Of a stretch of DNA of 12,371 bases, positions 1 to 6,742 are shown piece by piece. The stretch spans positions 1 to 12,371 of the forward strand of contig JBFKPQ010000066.1 in the NCBI GenBank assembly GCA_041628225.1, written 5' to 3'. The position numbers were made by a program, and so were the translations under genes. The notes under the pieces were generated by a model. It did no database searches, was not told the DNA's origin, and saw only the letters and a program-made list of their open reading frames with translations. This stretch comes from JBFKPQ01 sp041628225 (GTDB lineage Bacteria > Actinomycetota > Acidimicrobiia > Spongiisociales > JAENVV01). How positions within the stretch are numbered: position 1 is the first letter of the stretch; each line of letters starts with the position of its first letter.

Positions 1-1
1 G

Positions 2-223
2 GCGGCCCAACTGCTGGCGGCCAAGCTGAACCTGGCGGCCGATGCCGGGTCGTGCACGGCGGCGACGAACGCAGTGGTCGCTGGCCAGGCGTTGCTCGAC
101 ACCATCAACTTCACCGGCACGGGCAACTACCTGCCGTCGAAGTCGAAGGACCCGAACCGGGTGTTGGCGTTGAGCCTGGCGGCCACGCTCGACTCGTACA
201 ACAACAACACCCTGTGCCCGTGA
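2..223 (+). CDS. C-terminal end of a probable secreted repeat protein (partial)
   Basis: An open frame enters from the left edge and ends at TGA 221-223, leaving 73 residues. The tail is rich in Ala, Leu and Asn. It contains two Cys (in AGSCT and at the end in NTLCP) and closes with the pattern LAATLDSYNNNTLCP. From memory, tails of this kind (AAQLLAAKLN..., then a Cys, then LDxYNN..LC) end long secreted proteins with Ig-like or hyalin-like repeats in actinobacteria and Bacteroidetes. The two Cys may form a disulfide outside the cell. A strong terminator follows 25 bases after the stop, so this is the last gene of its transcript. The N-terminus and domain make-up lie outside the window, so no function is assigned. 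Confidence 0.6.
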   Translation, partial: AAQLLAAKLNLAADAGSCTAATNAVVAGQALLDTINFTGTGNYLPSKSKDPNRVLALSLAATLDSYNNNTLCP

Positions 224-247
224 TCGGCTAGGTCCTTCCCAGGGGGA

Positions 248-280
248 TTGGAGGGCCCGGCCGGGCCCTCCAATCTTTTT
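248..280 (+). terminator. Rho-independent terminator
   Basis: A perfect 26-base palindrome (248-273, stem TTGGAGGGCCCGG with its complement) is followed by TCTTTTT. It stands just after the plus-strand partial gene and abuts the stop codon of the converging minus-strand selenoprotein gene. The T-run is on the plus strand only, so it serves the plus-strand gene. Confidence 0.9.
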
Positions 281-1242
281 CAGAACCCGTGTGCGCCGCC
301 GAACGTGTCCGGGTCGATGCCGATTTCGGCGACGAGGTCACGGCGGCCGGGCGGAACCGGCACTCCGGTCGCGTCGAGGATCCGGTTCATCATCTGGAAG
401 TTGCCGCATACGGCCGCCGCCCGGGCCGCGGTCGCGTCGCCGACCTCGCCCGCCAGCGCGGCGCCGGTCGTCGTCACGGCTGCCGGATCGCGGGCCACGA
501 GCGCGTCGGCAAAGGCGAGCAGCTGACGACCTCCTCGAATCCCGGAAGTGACCGAGTCGTCAGTGATCGCCCGCAGGTGCGCTTCCCGATTGGTTGTCTC
601 GGCGCTCCGCCGGAGCATCCCCGCGTGAGCCAGCAGTCAGTAGAAGCAGTTGTTCCGATACGACGTGCGGGCGGCCACCAGTTCCATCTCGGTGCGATGG
701 AGGCCGTCCTTGACGGCGTCGAGGTCGGCCATCTCGCCATATCCGAGGTAGAGCACCGTGTGGAGTTCCTCCTGAGCACGATGCTCGCCGGGAACCAAGG
801 TGAGGGCGTTGGGAGCGCCAGGCTGGCCGACGGTGGGAACCCAAGCGGTCTCCACGAGGCCATCTGGTGCGTGCCGGGTGGGCTCACCGTCGTGCGGGTG
901 GTGGAGGTCGAACGGATCGACGCCGGTGCCGTGGGCGTAGGTATCGATGGCGCTCATGCGGGACACGATGCCGATGATCTCGACGTAGGCCGCCCGCGGG
1001 AGTCCCCGGCGTACGAGGTCGTCGATCCAACCGCGCGTGATGTAGTCCGGAGCTTCGGCGACGGCTTGGGCAGCTTCGACGGCGGTGTCGGGAAGCGAGT
1101 TCGGCAAGGACTCCTTTCCGGACAAGGCGGCGCGGGCGACCTCGGCGATAGCGACCCGCTCCTCCCCCGTCCACCACGTGCCCGGGTGCGCGACCTGCAA
1201 CAAGGTCTGTTGGATCGCCGCTTCGACGTCTGGCAGGCTCAC
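280..1242 (-). CDS. AhpD-like selenoprotein (two-domain, CxxU active site)
   Basis: Two ORFs in one frame (1242-637 and 636-280) are separated by a single UGA at 639-637. Read through, they give a 320-residue protein with C199-F-Y-U202. AhpD proteins use a CxxC pair plus a Glu 12 residues before the first Cys and a His 4 residues after the second. Here E187 and H206 sit at exactly those spacings, so UGA replaces the second catalytic Cys as selenocysteine. The C-terminal domain (about 170-310) is a carboxymuconolactone decarboxylase/AhpD-type fold; the N-terminal half (about 20-110) looks like a degenerate copy without a CxxC. The likely role is cytosolic thiol/selenol-dependent peroxide reduction or a disulfide relay. 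The GTG start is preceded by AGGA 8 bases upstream. This lies within TAGGAT (1255-1250), which could instead be the -10 of a leaderless transcript. The alternative, a pseudogene with a nonsense mutation, is made unlikely by the motif position and by intact coding on both sides. Confidence 0.85.
604..636 (-). promoter_or_regulatory. Candidate bacterial SECIS element of the AhpD-like selenoprotein
   Basis: Directly after the UGA the message can fold into a hairpin at 630-604: a GCUC/GAGC stem, a bulged A, a CGC/GCG stem, a bulged G, a GG/CC stem and a 7-base loop GGAUGCU at 620-614. Bacterial SECIS elements lie within about 40 bases after the UGA and carry a G in the first two loop positions. 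This loop begins GG, 16 bases after the UGA. The fold was made by hand, without energy calculation. Confidence 0.6.
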
Positions 1243-1464
1243 GCAGACGATCCTATCGACCGCGCGATCTTGACATCCAGGGCGGCGCCGGTGCCGGCTA
1301 GGCGACGTGCAGCAACGGCTCCAACTCGAGCTGACGGCAACGTCCGTCTGGCCGGATGGGACAGGGTGGCGGCGTAGCGACCGCGGAGGGCTTCCGACTG
1401 GAGGACGGTTGATCGTCCCGTCGGGCGTCCGTGCGCGGATGCAGCGGCTGCCAAGAAGCCATCC

Positions 1465-1683
1465 TCAGCCTTCTTCCACCTCGAAGGCCACCTCGACGGT
1501 GACCTGCCAACGGTCGACGGAGCCGTCGTCGCCGAGGTTGGCGCGGATGTCAGTGACGTGCGCCCACGTGTGACCACGCACTTTCTGGCCTGACGTCGTC
1601 AATGCGACGTTGGCCGCGGCCTCGATCGAATCGCCGGACTCGCCGACGAGCTTGGTGAGCTTGTAGGTGGTTTCGTTCGACAC
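1465..1683 (-). CDS. Dodecin family flavin-binding protein
   Basis: A 72-residue protein matching dodecins, small proteins that form dodecamers and store or buffer flavin (or CoA) in the cytosol. The opening TYKLTKLVGESGDSIEAAA fits the first strand and helix. GHTWAHVTDIRA carries the flavin-stacking Trp (W40). WQVTVEVAFEVEE forms the last strand, with Q60 at the position of the flavin-contacting Gln. The length fits the family (about 65-75). I chose the GTG at 1683-1681 because GGGAAAGGA stands 6 bases before it; the upstream ATG (1710) would add nine residues not seen in dodecins and lacks a better ribosome site. The gene lies between a DoxX gene and the AhpD-like gene on the same strand. 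It is separated from DoxX by a terminator-like hairpin and from AhpD by 222 bases with no recognisable gene. Confidence 0.9.
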   Translation of the reverse strand: MSNETTYKLTKLVGESGDSIEAAANVALTTSGQKVRGHTWAHVTDIRANLGDDGSVDRWQVTVEVAFEVEEG

Positions 1684-1740
1684 AATGGGTCCTTTCCCGA
1701 TGCGTTGCAACGGCTCCTACCCCGATGAGGACCCGCGCAA

Positions 1741-1772
1741 ACGAGAACCCGGCACAGCGGCCGGGTTCTCGT
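1741..1772 (-). terminator. Terminator-like hairpin after the DoxX gene
   Basis: A perfect 13-bp inverted repeat (ACGAGAACCCGGC at 1741-1753, complement at 1760-1772) has a 6-base loop. It stands 22 bases past the DoxX stop codon and on the minus strand is followed by only a short TTTG. Its strength and place suggest termination, or stabilisation of the 3' end, despite the weak U-tract. Confidence 0.7.
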
Positions 1773-1793
1773 CGGTCGGGATGAGCGTTCAGA

Positions 1794-2210
1794 TCAGAAA
1801 CTGAAGAATGGATCGGTGAGGGTCCAGCCCATGTCGACGCCGCTGCCGGTGAGCACGAACATCACCAGCGCTCCGCCGGCGAGCGCCAGGTTCTTCATGA
1901 ACTGCGTCATCTCCATCTGCTGGGTCATCGGATCCTCGTCCGTCCAGAAGTGGTGCACCATGATGTTGGTGAAGAGCACATAGACGGCGAGGCCGAGCAA
2001 CGCCAGGTCCATCCAGAAACCGAGAATGACGCCGACGGCCCCGACCGCGATGAGCACGCCCGACAGCTGCGTCAGCAACTTGGCGTTGGGAACGCCACGC
2101 ATCTCGGCATACCCGGCGGTCCCTTCCGTCTGTCCGAGGTGTCCGGCCGTGCCGGATGCCAAGAAGATCAGACTGAACATGACTCGACCGATGATCAACA
2201 ACGCACTCAT
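1794..2210 (-). CDS. DoxX family integral membrane protein
   Basis: A 138-residue, very hydrophobic protein with four predicted membrane helices (about 2-20, 47-66, 68-88 and 105-122). It carries family hallmarks: an early ASGTAGH after helix 1, HHFWTDED after helix 3, and QFMKNLALAGGAL opening helix 4. DoxX-family proteins are membrane subunits or partners in thiol/oxidative-stress complexes and quinol chemistry; the substrate here is unknown. The ATG at 2210 is chosen because a full AGGAGG stands 4 bases upstream. A longer frame reaches 2480 but would read through repetitive, Arg-rich, non-coding DNA. A clear promoter lies 29-57 bases upstream of the ATG and a hairpin follows the gene, so it is probably a single-gene transcript. 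The surrounding genes (dodecin, AhpD-like) fit a redox setting, but that link is only by position. Confidence 0.88.
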   Translation of the reverse strand: MSALLIIGRVMFSLIFLASGTAGHLGQTEGTAGYAEMRGVPNAKLLTQLSGVLIAVGAVGVILGFWMDLALLGLAVYVLFTNIMVHHFWTDEDPMTQQMEMTQFMKNLALAGGALVMFVLTGSGVDMGWTLTDPFFSF

Positions 2211-2238
2211 AGGGCCTCCTCCGTGTCGTTCTCTCCTC

Positions 2239-2267
2239 ATCCTAATCCCCATGAGTTGAAGGTTCAA
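2239..2267 (-). promoter_or_regulatory. Sigma-A-type promoter of the DoxX gene
   Basis: On the minus strand TTGAAC (2267-2262) is followed after exactly 17 bases by TAGGAT (2244-2239), close to the housekeeping TTGACA-17-TATAAT pattern in actinobacterial form. It faces the DoxX gene, whose AGGAGG and ATG follow 20-30 bases further on. Confidence 0.7.
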
Positions 2268-2342
2268 GTAAGAGGAATCTATGGGCGCCAAGAGGAGCCT
2301 TTCGCGCATTCGTAGGAGCCGTAGGCGCTGGAGGCGTCGGCG

Positions 2343-2361
2343 CATCGGGCGTCGCCCGATG
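2343..2361. repeat. Perfect 8-bp hairpin next to the tandem repeat
   Basis: CATCGGGC and its complement GCCCGATG flank GTC. It lies just beside the 60-bp tandem repeat and adds to a palindrome-rich stretch (about 2340-2495) between the DoxX promoter and tRNA-Arg. Confidence 0.6.
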
Positions 2362-2368
2362 AGAGCGT

Positions 2369-2488
2369 CCCAGACGCGAAGCGGCAGCTCGCGTAGCGAA
2401 CCGCCCACGGACTTCGCCCCGGCGGAACCCCAGACGCGAAGCGGCAGCTCGCGTAGCGAACTGCCTACGGACTTCGCCAAAGGCGAAG
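2369..2488. repeat. 60-bp direct tandem repeat, two copies
   Basis: Bases 2369-2418 and 2429-2478 are identical except at two sites (2402/2462 and 2406/2466, both C/T), giving a period of exactly 60; the last 10 bases of each unit differ. Each unit contains an internal inverted repeat (ACGCGA with TCGCGT) and ends in GGACTTCGCC. The repeat lies directly past the 3' end of tRNA-Arg and has no convincing coding frame: its translation is just Arg/Ser-rich. Confidence 0.85.
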
Positions 2489-2491
2489 TCC
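2469..2491 (-). terminator. Hairpin just downstream of tRNA-Arg
   Basis: GGACTTCGCC and its perfect complement GGCGAAGTCC flank AAA (10-bp stem, 3-base loop), starting 4 bases after the tRNA 3' end on the minus strand. There is no U-tract, so it may be a processing or weak termination signal. Its left arm is the end of the 60-bp repeat unit. Confidence 0.4.
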
Positions 2492-2494
2492 GCG

Positions 2495-2568
2495 CACACC
2501 CGGAGGGACTCGAACCCCCAACCTCCTGATCCGTAGTCAGACGCTCTATCCAATTGAGCTACGGGTGC
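2495..2568 (-). tRNA. tRNA-Arg (anticodon ACG)
   Basis: A 74-base cloverleaf: acceptor GCACCCG/CGGGTGT (one G-U pair) with G as discriminator; D-arm GCTC/GAGC; anticodon stem TCTGA/TCAGG with loop CTACGGA, so ACG (2534-2532); T-arm GGGGG-TTCGAGT-CCCTC. CCA is not encoded. In bacteria the A34 of this tRNA is the substrate of TadA, which turns it into inosine to read CGU, CGC and CGA; tadA lies 4.5 kb away in this window. Confidence 0.95.
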
Positions 2569-2584
2569 AAGTGGGACAGGCAGA

Positions 2585-2590
2585 ATCGTA
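2585..2590 (-). promoter_or_regulatory. Possible -10 element of tRNA-Arg
   Basis: TACGAT on the minus strand, 16 bases before the mature tRNA 5' end. The same hexamer stands before tRNA-Ser(GCT). No convincing -35 is seen. Confidence 0.35.
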
Positions 2591-2670
2591 GCGGACGGGC
2601 CAGGTTCGGAAAATCGCGCCGACGCCGCTCGGTTAGGCTCCGGTCCGCATCTGGGAGCAAGGGAGCATCT

Positions 2671-4347
2671 GTGAACCAGCGCGTCGCTGAACTGGCGGAA
2701 CGGTATTGGGATGAGCTCATGCGAGCCGTCCCGTTGTCGGCCACCCTCATTGGAGATCACCGCTTCAACCACCTCATTGGTGACGCCTCACCGGAGGAAC
2801 TCGACCGCGTGTTGGGCATCCTCACGGATGTCGCCGAGCAGGCTGAGGCGATCGACCCGGAGGGCCTGGACAAGCAGGATCGGATCACGCGAGCGATGCT
2901 GATCTCGGAAGCGCGCTCGACTGCCGTCAAGGGCGACCCGATCAACGCGGAGATCGGCATCGACCCGTTGACGGGCGTCATCTCGGCGCTGATCTCGGGA
3001 GCTGCCCAGACCACGGTCGATACACAAGAGCACGCCGATGCTCTATTCGATCGGTATTCGCAGACGGGCCGCTATCTCTCCGAGCATCTCGATTGGCACC
3101 GACGCGGCCTCGAGAAGGGCCGGGTGGCCCCGGCCGCCAACATCGACCGGGTCCTCCAACAGATCGACGCCTACTTGGCATCGCCGATCGAAGCCGACCC
3201 ATTCGTCAACATCAGCGTCCCGGCTGAAGGTGCCGAGGCTTGGCGCACGCGCATGGCCGGCATCGTCCAGGAGCACGTCCGGCCCGCCATCGCAACGTAC
3301 CGCCGGGGCCTGGCCGACGAGATCGCGCCGCGCGGACGGCCCGACGACAAGCCCGGTCTCATGTGGATCAACGGCGGTGCGGAGTGGTACGAGCAGCTCA
3401 TCGAGGCCTACACGACGCTCCACGAGACCGCCGACGCGATCCACCAGATCGGCCTCGACGCCATGGTCACCCTCGACGAGGAGTACCGCCAGTACGGCCT
3501 GGCCGCGCTCGGCACCGACGATCTCGCCGAGATGTTCGACAAGCTGCGCACCGACCCCGAGTTCAAGTTCACGGACTCGGCGGAGCTGCTGTCGTTCAAC
3601 GAGGCTGTCATCGAACGGGCCGAAGCCGCCATCGCCGACTGGTTCGGTCGGCTTCCGGCGGCCAAGTGCCGGATGGCCGAGATTCCTGCCGCGCTGGCTC
3701 CGAACATGCCGCCCGCCTATTACTTCCCGCCGCCGGCCGACGGCAGCCGACCCGGCACCTATTTCCTGAACACGCACGACGCGCCCGCCATGCAGACGTT
3801 CGACATGGAGTCGGTCGCGTTCCACGAGGCGGTCCCTGGCCATCACCTCCAGTGCGCCATCAACGCCGAAGCCGGAGAACTGCCCATGTTCCGCCGGTAC
3901 AGCCTCATCACGTCGTACGCCGAAGGGTGGGGGCTCTACGCAGAACGGCTGGCCGACGAGATGGGCCTCTACTCATCGGACGTCGACCGCATCGGCATGG
4001 TGTCCGCGGATGCGTGGCGGGCGGGTCGGCTAGTCGTCGACACGGGCATCCACGCCAAAGGGTGGACCCGCGGTCAAGCGGTCGAGTACCTGACGACCCA
4101 TACGCCGATCAAAGAGGTCACGGTCCGCCAGGAGGTCGACCGGTACATCGGTTACCCGGGCCAAGCCCTCGCCTACAAGATGGGCCAGCGGGAGATCTTC
4201 CGACTGCGATCCGAGGCGCAGGAGCGACTCGGAGACAGGTTCGACGTCAAGGCCTTCCACGACACGGTTCTCACGTCAGGTGCCATGCCGTTGCCGATGC
4301 TCGACGAACTCGTCACGGAGTGGATCGAAGCGGTGCTGGCGGACTGA
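2671..4347 (+). CDS. DUF885 family protein (putative zinc-dependent peptidase)
   Basis: A 558-residue protein of the DUF885 family. Members are mostly uncharacterised proteins related to gluzincin-type metallopeptidases. The C-terminal half holds the signature FHEAVPGHHLQ, an HExxxGHH-like metal site, then SYAEGWGLYAERLADEMG with the probable third ligand Glu. Near the end, RYIGYPGQALAYKMGQREI is another strongly conserved family block. The N-terminal part is mainly helical (AERYWDEL... through the linker WINGGAEWYEQLIEAY). No signal peptide is seen, so it is probably cytosolic. The GTG at 2671 is chosen because AAGGGAG stands 5 bases upstream and the family homology begins there; the frame stays open further upstream but runs through the tRNA-Arg gene, which is not coding. 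It is a single gene between two tRNAs on the other strand. Confidence 0.9.
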   Translation: MNQRVAELAERYWDELMRAVPLSATLIGDHRFNHLIGDASPEELDRVLGILTDVAEQAEAIDPEGLDKQDRITRAMLISEARSTAVKGDPINAEIGIDPLTGVISALISGAAQTTVDTQEHADALFDRYSQTGRYLSEHLDWHRRGLEKGRVAPAANIDRVLQQIDAYLASPIEADPFVNISVPAEGAEAWRTRMAGIVQEHVRPAIATYRRGLADEIAPRGRPDDKPGLMWINGGAEWYEQLIEAYTTLHETADAIHQIGLDAMVTLDEEYRQYGLAALGTDDLAEMFDKLRTDPEFKFTDSAELLSFNEAVIERAEAAIADWFGRLPAAKCRMAEIPAALAPNMPPAYYFPPPADGSRPGTYFLNTHDAPAMQTFDMESVAFHEAVPGHHLQCAINAEAGELPMFRRYSLITSYAEGWGLYAERLADEMGLYSSDVDRIGMVSADAWRAGRLVVDTGIHAKGWTRGQAVEYLTTHTPIKEVTVRQEVDRYIGYPGQALAYKMGQREIFRLRSEAQERLGDRFDVKAFHDTVLTSGAMPLPMLDELVTEWIEAVLAD

Positions 4348-4435
4348 GATGGCTCAACGCACTCGCCGAACCAGCCCTCGCCTCGGCCGGATGCAGTTGC
4401 CGCGCATGTCCTCGCCAGGCGAGCACCCATCCTGA

Positions 4436-4454
4436 CCGAACCCAATCGGTTCGG
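4436..4454 (+). terminator. Weak hairpin downstream of the DUF885 gene
   Basis: CCGAACC and its perfect complement GGTTCGG flank CAATC, 89 bases past the DUF885 stop codon. No T-run follows, so termination is only a guess. The rest of 4348-4534 shows no gene. Confidence 0.3.
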
Positions 4455-4534
4455 CCTGCAGCCCCTTTCGCCGGGCCGTCAATGGCCCGCCACCTCCCCT
4501 ACGTCGCTCCGCGCCTGGGGGAGGGAAGTCTTTG

Positions 4535-4624
4535 CGGAGAGGGAGGGATTTGAACCCTCGAGGAGGCTTAATACCCCCTACTCGCTTAGCAGGCGAGCGC
4601 CTTCGACCACTCGGCCACCTCTCC
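4535..4624 (-). tRNA. tRNA-Ser (anticodon GCT)
   Basis: A 90-base class II tRNA. Acceptor GGAGAGG/CCTCTCC with discriminator G; anticodon stem CTCGC/GCGAG with loop CTGCTAA, so GCT (4590-4588), reading AGC/AGU; a long variable arm; T-arm GAGGG-TTCAAAT-CCCTC. It stands alone between DUF885 and the E1-beta remnant. Confidence 0.95.
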
Positions 4625-4634
4625 AATCGCCGAC

Positions 4635-4640
4635 ATCGTA
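4635..4640 (-). promoter_or_regulatory. Possible -10 element of tRNA-Ser(GCT)
   Basis: TACGAT, 10 bases before the mature 5' end, identical to the hexamer before tRNA-Arg. The -35 is unclear. Confidence 0.35.
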
Positions 4641-4678
4641 GTCACGGCCCGCGACGGCACCATCGGCGAACCAGCCGA

Positions 4679-4825
4679 TCAGTCAGATGTCTCGAGAATG
4701 GTGTCGACGATCCGATCGACCGACGGGAGCGCCAGGTCCTCGAGTGACTCGGCGGCCGGGAGAGGGATGTGGGGCGTGGTGATGCGGACCAATGCGATGC
4801 GCCGTCTCGCCTCCGAGGCCCGCGA
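4679..4825 (-). pseudogene. Eroded C-terminus of a probable 2-oxoacid dehydrogenase E1-beta subunit
   Basis: A minus-strand frame of 48 residues ends at TGA 4681-4679. It has no plausible start codon and is closed upstream by another stop (4828-4826). Its last 38 residues, RITTPHIPLPAAES then LEDLALPSVDRIVDTI, look like the very end of the beta subunit of pyruvate/branched-chain 2-oxoacid dehydrogenases: the typical R(V/I)xxPDxPxPxxxxLExxxLPSVxxIV pattern. The rest of the roughly 330-residue subunit is absent. Just upstream another minus-strand frame reads GDDLIAGLGGETA, which might be a scrap of the preceding AGFGAEIAA region, implying deletions and frameshifts. It lies directly after the frameshifted DUF3291 gene, so this end of the cluster is decaying. 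The family call rests on pattern memory. Confidence 0.45.
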
Positions 4826-4864
4826 TCAGGTCATCGCCAATGCCGGGTTCAAATCACCGAAGAT

Positions 4865-5307
4865 CTAGCCGGGCGCGAACCGCCTGGCCGGCGTGAACGC
4901 CTCCGCCGACGGGCCTACCTCGCGGAGCAGCGTCAATCGTTCGCCCGCCTCGTCCAGGTCGGGCACGTGGCCGGCCGGCACCCACCACAGCACGAACATC
5001 GCCTCCTCCGGGTGGGTGAACCACTCTGTGCGACGTCGGAACACGCCAAGGTGATCCGCCCTGTACGTGAACGCTCTCAGGTGTTCCCACGACTCCCATA
5101 CCGACAGGTTCACGATCAGATCTGGATCGTTGAGGAACCGGAACGACAACGCGTTGCCGTCGTCCGACTGGAGCCGCCACACGAAGCCATCCGCGGCGTC
5201 GGCGACCGCGTTGACGCCGTCATGAGCGACTCGAAGTCGGCCCGGCCCGGATGGCCGTCGGGAATCGCCCAGCGCGCGACGTTCAACTGGGCGAGGTGAT
5301 ACGCCAC
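4865..5307 (-). pseudogene. DUF3291 family protein, frameshifted
   Basis: The N-terminal part starts at GTG 5307-5305 and reads AYHLAQLNVARWAIPDG up to FESLM (5221). Homology then continues in the -1 frame as DGVNAVADAADGFVWRLQS, NLSVWESWEHLRAFTYR, RRRTEWF and LWWVPAGHVPDLDEAGERL to TAG 4867-4865. These are the blocks of DUF3291, a small family of unknown function with a dimeric alpha/beta-barrel look. One missing base near 5221 explains the break: adding a G gives LMDGVN and a 147-residue protein of normal size. The GTG lies 4 bases after the stop of the upstream amidase gene, so the two form an operon. There is no slippery heptamer, so programmed slippage is unlikely; a real mutation or a sequencing/assembly error are the options. 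Confidence 0.8.
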
Positions 5308-5311
5308 CGAC

Positions 5312-6607
5312 TCAGTCGACGGTTTCGGCCAGCGCCAGGATGGCGTTGGCCAGCACGTCGATGCCGTTGCCACAGGCTTCCGGTCGGGAGTATTCGCGTG
5401 GCGTGTGACTGATCCCGCCGTATTCGCCGGCGACGAACACCATGGCGGCGGGGCAGGTGGCCGAGATCTCCTGGGCGTCGTGTCCGGCGCCGGACATGGC
5501 CCGTACGTAGCCGAACCCGAGCGCGTCTGCGCTGGCGGCGATGACGTCTTGGATCCGATCGTCGAATGGCACCATCGGCGTCTTGGCGAGACGTTCCCAC
5601 GTGGCAGTCACGCCGTGGCGACGTTGGAGCCCGTCGACGAACTCGGCGAGGTGCTTCTCGGCGGCAGTCATGGCGTCGTCATCGGGGTTGCGCAGGTCGA
5701 TGGTCAGCACCGCCTGAGCGGCGATGACATTGGTCTGCGACGGATACAGCGCCAGGTGCCCAACGGTGGCCCGCAGCTGCCCGTACTCGCCGCTTTCGCA
5801 CATACGACGCGCTTCGACCGTCACCTCGGCGGCGGCCAGGCCGGCGTCATGGCGGGCCTCGATGGGAGTCGTCCCGGCGTGGGCGGCCTCTCCGTCGATG
5901 GTGAGTCGCTGCCACGAGATCGACTGCACGCCGGTGACGATGCCGATGTCCACACCGGCGGTAGAGAGGATCGGACCCTGCTCGATGTGGCATTCGATGT
6001 AGGCGTAGGGCACCGGCCGGATCTCCGGCGTCTCACCGTCGAAGCCGATGCGCACCAGTTCGTCGCGGACGGTGGCACCGTCGGCGTCGGTGAGGTTATG
6101 AGCCCATTCGAGGGGGATCCGTCCAGCCGTGACGGCCGACCCGAGCATGTCGGTCCCGAACCGGACGCCCTCCTCCTCCGTGAAGAACCCCACCTCGATC
6201 GGGCGACGGGTCTCGATACCCGCCTCGTTGAGGGCGCGCACCACTTCGATGGCGCCGAGGACGCCGAGGGTGCCGTCGAAGGCGCCGCCGGTGGCGACCG
6301 TATCGATGTGGCTGCCCATCAGAACGCACGGGAGCGAGGCGTCTTCGCCCTTTCGGAGACCGTAGACGTTGCCGATGCGATCGACCCGGACATCGAGTCC
6401 GGCCTCACGCATCCAACCGATGACGAGGTGACGGGCCTCGGCGTCCTCGTCGGTCAACGCCAGACGGCGCACCCCACGCAGACCGGTCGCTTCGTCGTCG
6501 TAGCCACCGATTTCCTTCAGGTCCATGAGATCCGACCACAGACGTTCGTGGTCGATCCGAACGCGCACTTCGACAGACGCGGGGTCGGGATAGCTCGGTG
6601 CGGTCAC
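5312..6607 (-). CDS. Hydantoinase/carbamoylase-family Zn-dependent amidase (M20-like)
   Basis: A 431-residue protein of the N-carbamoyl-L-amino-acid hydrolase / allantoate amidohydrolase / beta-ureidopropionase group, cytosolic dimetal enzymes that split carbamoyl or ureido groups from nitrogen compounds. The metal ligands are visible in order: H100 (GSHIDTV), D111 (GGAFDGTLG), E145/E146 (TEEEGVRFG), H207 (HIEQGPIL) and H401 (GGISHTPREY). The dimerisation/substrate part runs about 222-340 and includes GEAAHAGTTPIEAR. SGAGHDAQE (372-380) is the family's other hallmark. Length is normal for the family (about 410-430). The GTG start has AAAGGAG 6 bases upstream. The frameshifted DUF3291 gene follows after 4 bases. 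Which substrate it uses cannot be told from sequence; no hydantoinase, transporter or uricase gene is nearby. Confidence 0.9.
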   Translation of the reverse strand: MTAPSYPDPASVEVRVRIDHERLWSDLMDLKEIGGYDDEATGLRGVRRLALTDEDAEARHLVIGWMREAGLDVRVDRIGNVYGLRKGEDASLPCVLMGSHIDTVATGGAFDGTLGVLGAIEVVRALNEAGIETRRPIEVGFFTEEEGVRFGTDMLGSAVTAGRIPLEWAHNLTDADGATVRDELVRIGFDGETPEIRPVPYAYIECHIEQGPILSTAGVDIGIVTGVQSISWQRLTIDGEAAHAGTTPIEARHDAGLAAAEVTVEARRMCESGEYGQLRATVGHLALYPSQTNVIAAQAVLTIDLRNPDDDAMTAAEKHLAEFVDGLQRRHGVTATWERLAKTPMVPFDDRIQDVIAASADALGFGYVRAMSGAGHDAQEISATCPAAMVFVAGEYGGISHTPREYSRPEACGNGIDVLANAILALAETVD

Positions 6608-6742
6608 GGAATGCTCCTTTCCCCGGAATCATCGCACGTCGCGCCGGCACCGGGATGGATGACGACGGTCACCCGCGAGACTCTCAGGTCAGATGATGGG
6701 CATCGCGAATGCTTCCGCCGACACGTCGTACCGACATTCCAG

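Noticed and set aside
289..1377. Long plus-strand ORF (362 codons) opposite the AhpD-like gene
   Set aside because: It is the GC-rich shadow of the minus-strand selenoprotein gene; it has no family pattern, while the minus strand has clear AhpD motifs.
2211..2480. N-terminal extension of the DoxX frame up to 2480
   Set aside because: The extension is Arg/Leu-rich translation of the tandem repeat; a perfect AGGAGG and a promoter support the start at 2210.
2369..2488. CRISPR array
   Set aside because: Only two units, directly adjacent with a 60-base period and without unique spacers of regular length; no cas genes.
3240..4553. Plus-strand Arg/His-rich ORF in a second frame of the DUF885 gene
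   Set aside because: Composition is typical of an out-of-frame reading of GC-rich coding DNA.
4767..4868. A 33-codon plus-strand ORF starting ATGTGGGGC after GGGAGAGGG
   Set aside because: It overlaps the E1-beta-like remnant on the other strand and the end of DUF3291, matches no family I know and could arise by chance in GC-rich DNA.
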